The translations under genes and the position numbers were made by a program. This document shows, one piece after another, positions 58,496 to 64,000 of a DNA stretch of 64,000 nt. This stretch comes from Voacanga thouarsii (lineage: Eukaryota; Streptophyta; Magnoliopsida; Gentianales; Apocynaceae), in the NCBI GenBank assembly GCA_026120185.1, contig JANUWF010001213.1, forward strand, positions 1,364,001-1,428,000, read 5' to 3'. Below the pieces are notes generated by a model that was not told the DNA's origin, made no database searches, and saw only the letters and a list, made by a program, of their open reading frames with translations. Every line of letters begins with the position of its first letter. The stretch's first letter is position 1.

Positions 58496-61400
58496 TGTAA
58501 CACCCCACCTTTCACTTTCAATTGGCTACTATTTGTAATAGGATGAGAATTTTTATCAATGGTCAGAACAAAAGATAATCGGTATAATGAGATGAATATT
58601 TAGGTGTAATAATATCTTGTCGAGACCTGGATATAATTATTGGATTTATTCTACTCATACCCTCAATTTTTGAAAAGCTACTATTATTAACAAAATAATA
58701 ATTGTAGAGTACTCTGAAAAGAGAAATTGATCAGTGTGATGAAACGCACGTTTTGGTGTGAATTATGCTACCCGGGGTATCGGGGGCATATTCATCATTT
58801 TGACGCACCCACAACTTTAACCACAAATTTAACCAAGTAGAGAAGGAATTGAAGAATTTAAGTGTTGTCAATAGATTCAGTGAAATTTTTGGATTTGAAT
58901 GGCGAAATAAAAATATTTTTCCGTTACGAACCCGATTTTGGTCATTTCTGAAGAAAATAGGAAAATGCGGTTAAAAATGGGACATGTGGCTTCTTGTGAT
59001 TGGTGGCTAAGGACAAGTGTCAAATAATAAGAGGATGCATGAAAGATTCATGCATGCAAGACTTCTTAAATAATCTTTGCAAAATAAATGAAGAATAATG
59101 TGTAATTTTGTTATTGGAACACATCACTCGTGGGCCCACTTGATTAAGGTCTTAAGCAATATAATTGGCTAACATTTAGACCAAGAGAAGATCAATGAAT
59201 GGCTGCAAATTGGCCAAGAATTTCATGGGCCATGCAAGGAGAAATAAAGGAAAATTTTGTGGAGGAAAAGTGGTTGGTGTGTAAAAATCCTATTGGGACA
59301 CACTTAAATATATCCACCATTCAATTAAACCAAAACAAGACATGAAGGGCCAAGATTGAGGGGTGAATGGTGGAGAAAAAGGGCTAATAAAAAGCCTGAA
59401 TTTTAGCAGCCAAGAGAAAAAGTGATCAAACAAGTGAAAACAAAAAGGCTAGCTAGTTTATGTTCTTGGTGTACTAGGTGAAACCTCGGTGTTCTTGGAG
59501 CAAATCACACCAAATAGCCTCAAATACAGGGTAAAACCCTACCTTGCTTGAATTAAAGTTGTTGTTAGGTGAATGGTGATTATGATGATGTGAATTTTAA
59601 CATAAAAACATGACTTTCATGTATTGATTTCGGAACAAAGCTAGGGTTTGTAAACTTCTATGTATGAACCTTATATATACTTGTATATGTGCCGGCTGCC
59701 TAAGGGCCTTTGAAAGATATTTTGTGTGAGGAAGAATTGAATAATTATGGTAGCTTGAAGGCTTATTTTCGATTGAAAAGGTGATGATCAAAGTAGAGTA
59801 AAAATGGAATTTACTTGGTTGGAAAAAAATGGTTCAAACTAGCTTTTGATTAAAAGAGATGAAATTGTGTTGAATAAGTGTGACTTTTGTGAGCTACAGG
59901 AAATCTAAAAATTCAAAATTAAAGATGAATTGAAGGAAGATTGAATGAATTAATGGTTCCAAGGTACAAAAGGCCTTTAACAAAGGAAAGCATGAATAGT
60001 GAAATTAAAACAAAACTACTGGGGTTATTTTTGTCTAGTGGCATGTTACTGGAATCAGAACTCTAAAAAAGGCCTGAACAGAACTAAGTTTATGAATCTT
60101 ATGGTCGTTTTGGTATATCATAGAGCCAAATCGGAGTTGTGGATTGAAAGTTATGTCCAAAACAAAATCATGTGTCAAAACAACAAAATTTCAGAATTTT
60201 ACCTAGAACATGGACGAATTTAGGAATGATTAATTATACGATTTTGGACGAAATAAATGGGAAATATGAAGTGAATCCCATGTTTATGAAGAGATGAAGG
60301 ATGTGGGAAAAGGAAAATGAAAGAATTGATCAAACGACGAAAAAACGATGAGAACGAAAATTGAACACTTTCCTTGACCGTTGGCTAATTGTCGGCTGAA
60401 CGTCGGCTATTTTTTGGCCAAATATGAATTGACCCAAAAATAATGTTTGGTCTAGGTTTAAAGACAAATGGCCAACGGAACGTCTAAAACGGTAAAAACA
60501 AAGATTAAACAGCTGTGAACGGAAAAAGTTGCTTAGGACAAGAGGTGAGTCCCTTGGATTTCTAAAACCCTTCTGAAAGCTAGTGTGCTTTATTTTTCCA
60601 TGAAATGCTATGTTTTATACCATTTTAGAAATCCCTGAATATGCTTAAGGTTTATCTGAGCAAGCATTATTCTTATGCCACTTTGGGCTCAAATGAACTT
60701 TACATTTGGCTTGGAAACCTTAATGGACGATTTAAGCATGAATTTGTGAACTTAACCCCTTTTTGGATTAAAAATTTGGGATTTTTTAGAAATGGTAAAT
60801 TTTGGAATAAGTATTCATAAATTAACTAGAATGTCCTTATTAGAACATTTTATGCAAATATGTTTGGGAACTTTGAATTTAATCCTCTTTTCAGATTAGA
60901 ATTCTAAATTTCTTGTAATGGGTTCTTTTTGGAATTGGGTATTTGGAAAATGATCTAAATGTCCTTATTGGAATATTTTATGAAAACATTTAGAAATCGG
61001 GTATTTGGTAAATGACCGAAATATCCTTATTGAAACTCTTGTGAATACTTTTCAAATTGGGTAAAGGTAAAATGACCCGAATACCCTCAAAAAGCATTTT
61101 GGAATTGGGTTTAGGTAAAATGACCCAAATGCTCTTGGAAAATGACTTTTGTGATCGAGTATAGGGAAAACGACCCAAATACTCTTGGAAACATGTTTTG
61201 AAGTGTGAACAGAACTCTTTATCCTGCTTTAACATGATTTTGGAAAATGATCTCTCGTGATGAGGTTGACTTTTGGAAAACGACCTCTTGATCCCTGAAA
61301 TTAGTTTATTGGTCTGATGTGCCGTGGAATGAATTGATTGGCTCTGTAAAGTCTATGTGAATGATGATCTGACTTGCGAGTCAGTGGGATCAAATTCTAA

Positions 61401-62507
61401 AAAATGTTATTTTGACCCAAAAATTTTTTGATTTGAAAATCGTGCGGGATCAGATAACCCTCTGGCTTGATCAGTCAGACGAGGTTGGTATTGTTAACAT
61501 TGAGTACTCAGTAAGAACTTTGATCTGTGTACTAGCCTACATTAGAGTTAGACAACCCTAGCAACCTAGCCTAGTTCTAGGGATTGTCTTACTTTGAACG
61601 GGGTGACAAGACATTGAGATTAGTCGTCCTAGCTAGTGGTTTAGCACCTGGCAATTGCCATGTCTACGGGCGCTTCTTGATTTTGAGTCATTCGCTGGAT
61701 GTCGGGCGGGGACACTCGATGCGTCTGACTCCTTGCCGCCTTGATGGTGATTAACATCCGGATTGGGAACCTTGGCTTATGGTGGCAAGTAAAAGATTTT
61801 GTTCTATGATACACTAGGTATGCTGCAATATACCTGAGCATAAGTACGCTACGGTGTACTGATTCCGACGATGCACGGTTGAGTTCTGGAGGCTGTGATC
61901 TCACTGCAATGATATGTGGAGCCGAAGGCAAAGACTGCGGAACTTACACACAGGCCAACCTTCTATTGGAGAAGTGCCTGTGATTTGAAAACTGGGGCAA
62001 TAATTTGAAATTTGAAATAAAGTTTTCCAAAAATGATTGAATTCTGTATAAACTCTTCTTTAGAAAGTTTTAGAATTATTTTCAATGAACATATTATATG
62101 CTATTCCACAAAATTTCTATGTACCCTATACTTTCATAAAGTACTAGCACACACGGGACTCACTGGGTGATTTGTCATTCACACGTATCTTTTATCTTAC
62201 CTTTTGTAGGATCTCGAGCTGAGCAGACCTACAAATAGATAGACAATATCACAAAGTCAGCAGTTTAGGTCTGGACAGCTTCCTCTTTGATCATGTACTG
62301 TATTCTGTTGTAAATAGAGATGGCATATATGAGATTTTCTAATATATGTATGTATGTGGCCATTAGGGTGAGATATTATTGAGTCTGGACCTTATATATG
62401 TATTTACTCTGTTATTTTCGTTATAAAGTCCCCGGGTCCGAAAAACTGGACGGGTCGATACTCGGTGTTGATATGCTTCCGTTGCTGTCTTTAGTAAGGG
62501 TGTTACA
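58496..62507 (+). repeat. G3 5' LTR
   Basis: 4012 bp, starts TGTAACACCCCACC and ends AAGGGTGTTACA. Contains a five-unit tandem repeat at 60905-61205. The antisense frame at 61641-61931 and others within are not supported as genes. Confidence 0.9.
60905..61205. repeat. 50-75 bp tandem repeats in G3 LTR
   Basis: Five degenerate units, each with GGAATTGGGTTTAGGTAAAA-like text, then TGACCCAAAT and CTTGGAAA. Possible enhancer-type array. Confidence 0.82.
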
Positions 62508-62521
62508 ATTGGTATCAAAGC
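62508..62521 (+). other. G3 primer binding site
   Basis: ATTGGTATCAAAGC directly after the LTR end, near-identical to the initiator tRNA-Met complement. Confidence 0.88.
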
Positions 62522-62555
62522 CTAATTTGATAGAACTGTGGTATCATCATAGGAA

Positions 62556-63063
62556 TTGATAGAAATCTTTTACTGTGTTGGTATGACAGATAGGAGTGAT
62601 GAGGGTAAACGCCCAATGGACGAGCAGGATGATGAAGGAAAGAAAGAGATAGGTGAAAGCTTGGGCATAATGAAATCGAGAAAGATCAGGAAGATCTTTC
62701 GAGCAGGTAAGCCAGGATATTTTCTTATGACAGGACCTAGATCTGGCCGCCGTCATACACCCCATCTTTCCGGGAGTAGATTTGACCCAGCAGTACCCAT
62801 CATTACTCCATTTGCGAGAGACCTTAGTGTATAGGGGACATCTACCCTTGAGAGGACACCATCACCGTATGAGGAGAAGGATGACAATTCTGATGAGATT
62901 GATGATGGTGTTGAGCCACGCTCTCAGGCTGACGATGAGGAAGAGGACAGTATCCCCGATGCAGTATTACCTGAGGATGATGAGGAGGTGTTTGGTGGGA
63001 ATGTACCCGAGGTACTTGAGGACGAGTTATCGGATTTAGAGATTGGTGACATGGGAGAAGATT
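62556..63063 (+). pseudogene. G3 acidic leader ORF
   Basis: Opens with a charged stretch (MTDRSDEGKRPMDEQDDEGK from 62583). A basic Lys/Arg segment follows, then RSGRRHTPHLSGSRFDP. After a stop near 62832 comes a long Asp/Glu-rich part in the same direction (about 62850-63063), with more acidic text to about 63250. No known domain. It sits between PBS and gag like the acidic ORF of G1. Confidence 0.5.
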
Positions 63064-63447
63064 AAAAAATACCCGAGGTAGAGGTACCTATAGCAGAGGA
63101 ACCTAAGGAGGATTTAGAGATGGACCTAAAGCTATTGACTTAGCTGTAGCCAGATACGAGCATAGATGAGGAGGTTAATGCAGCATAGTCTTACACAGTC
63201 TTGACTGCCTTGGGACCTCCCGTATCGGACAGTGATAATGATGAGTAGGAGGATGAGATATAGATATTTAGTATGGTATGTGTTGTTTAACTGGTGTATA
63301 TAGCTATGTGTGTAGCACACATATTTTGTACTAACTTTGTGATAAATAAGAATGAATATATGTTATATTTTGTTATGTGCACTAAGCTTATGTTTATGAT
63401 TGCTTTTGAGCCATGTTACATTATTAAAATCTTATGAACTATACAGA

Positions 63448-64000
63448 TGCCTCCTAAACGAACCTTTAGACGATCATCGCGAGTTACTCAAAATAACCCT
63501 GAACCAATGATGGGGGAACCACAGGCAGAAGGCCCTTACCTTACAACTTTGGACCACCTCATGTTTCAGACTTTCCAAAAAATGGCTGATACGATCCAAT
63601 AGCTGACTGGGACTGCTATTAGAGTAAACAAGAATGCTAGGGCAAATAAGGGTATCAGTAAGAAAAGTTAGCAAAATAAAGTCGAATCAAATCGAACCCT
63701 TGAGCACTTTTTGAAATTTCACCCTCCGCAATTTCAAGGGTGACCTGATTCAGAACAAGAGGCAAAAAATTGGATTGAACAGATGGAAAAGATTTTTGCA
63801 GCCTTAAAGTATTCGGAGCAAAGGAAGGTACAACTTGCGACATTTCAATTGAAAGAACCTGCCCAAGATTGGTGGGCAAGGGAAATGAATCAATGAGAAT
63901 GGGAGTGGACTAATTTTAAAGACAGATTTAAGAAAGAATTTATTCCCATTTGGGTGGTAGAAAGGAATGAGGATGAATTTCAAGCTTTTTGGCAAGGCGG
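63448..64000 (+). pseudogene. G3 gag, N-terminal part
   Basis: ATG 63448: MPPKRTFRRSSRVTQ, a linker, then the Retrotrans_gag domain: LEHFLKFHPPQFQG, NWIEQMEKIFAALKYSEQRKV, ATFQLKEPAQDWW, WTNFKDRFKKEFIP, then ERNEDEF before the window end. Four in-frame stops (63601, 63669, 63741 and 63895). Capsid-forming in active relatives. Confidence 0.92.

Larger units (their letters stand above)
58496..64000 (+). mobile_element. G3: Ty3/gypsy element with ~4-kb LTR, 5' half
   Basis: 5' LTR 58496-62507, PBS, acidic leader ORF, gag, then the window ends. The very long LTR, tRNA-Met-type PBS and gag type suggest a Tekay/Del-like chromovirus; the lineage is inference because no integrase or chromodomain is in view. 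Confidence 0.88.

Noticed and set aside
61641..61931. 96-codon minus-strand ORF in G3 LTR
   Set aside because: Antisense within an LTR, no domain, no promoter context.
62508..62521. tRNA-like sequence
   Set aside because: Only the short PBS complement is present; no cloverleaf.

Overview
The window looks like AT-rich plant (angiosperm) nuclear DNA made almost entirely of nested, decayed transposable elements plus an endogenous geminivirus. The evidence is LTR retrotransposons with plant-type primer sites, a CACTA (En/Spm) DNA transposon, a plant-only retroelement protein domain, and begomovirus-like DNA. I found no intact host gene, tRNA or rRNA. Almost every coding region carries stops or frameshifts. 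Endogenous begomovirus DNA is documented in only some plant genera (Nicotiana and Dioscorea, for example), but the species cannot be fixed from this sequence.

Layout. (1) 1-10561: minus-strand Ty3/gypsy element G1, with RT and gag fragments, an acidic leader ORF, a PBS, and then a region bounded by ~130-bp inverted copies of its LTR end. Two solo LTRs of an Athila-like family (1817-3571 and 4113-5639, both with perfect 5-bp TSDs) are inserted in it. Inside the bounded region (about 5667-10433) are begomovirus-derived sequences: Rep C-terminus, nuclear shuttle protein, movement-protein start, an intact TAATATTAC origin hairpin, and a ~0.94-kb inverted repeat. (2) 10562-37131: minus-strand Ty1/copia element Cp1. 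Its 3' LTR holds a complete 16.5-kb CACTA transposon (10943-27433, TSD ACA), which itself holds a third solo LTR (23405-24924, TSD GTAAT). Another LTR-like insert splits the Cp1 RT. (3) 37132-54766: a tandem LTR/short-internal array of gypsy element G2. Non-autonomous Athila element E1 (38222-52239) is inserted in it, and E1's gag is in turn interrupted by element E2 (43559-49416). (4) 54767-58495: Cp2, a plus-strand relative of Cp1 cut off early in gag. (5) 58496-64000: gypsy element G3 with a ~4.0-kb LTR, an acidic leader ORF and the start of gag, running off the window.

The order of events is partly readable. CACTA landed in an LTR whose empty-site relative lies in the same window (near 36650). 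E2 landed in E1's gag and the reading frame resumes across the insertion. E1 landed in a G2 LTR. The most unusual part is the begomovirus DNA-B/DNA-A mosaic in 5667-10433. It forms a long inverted repeat able to specify a virus-matching hairpin RNA, and it seems to lie inside an LTR-bounded segment.
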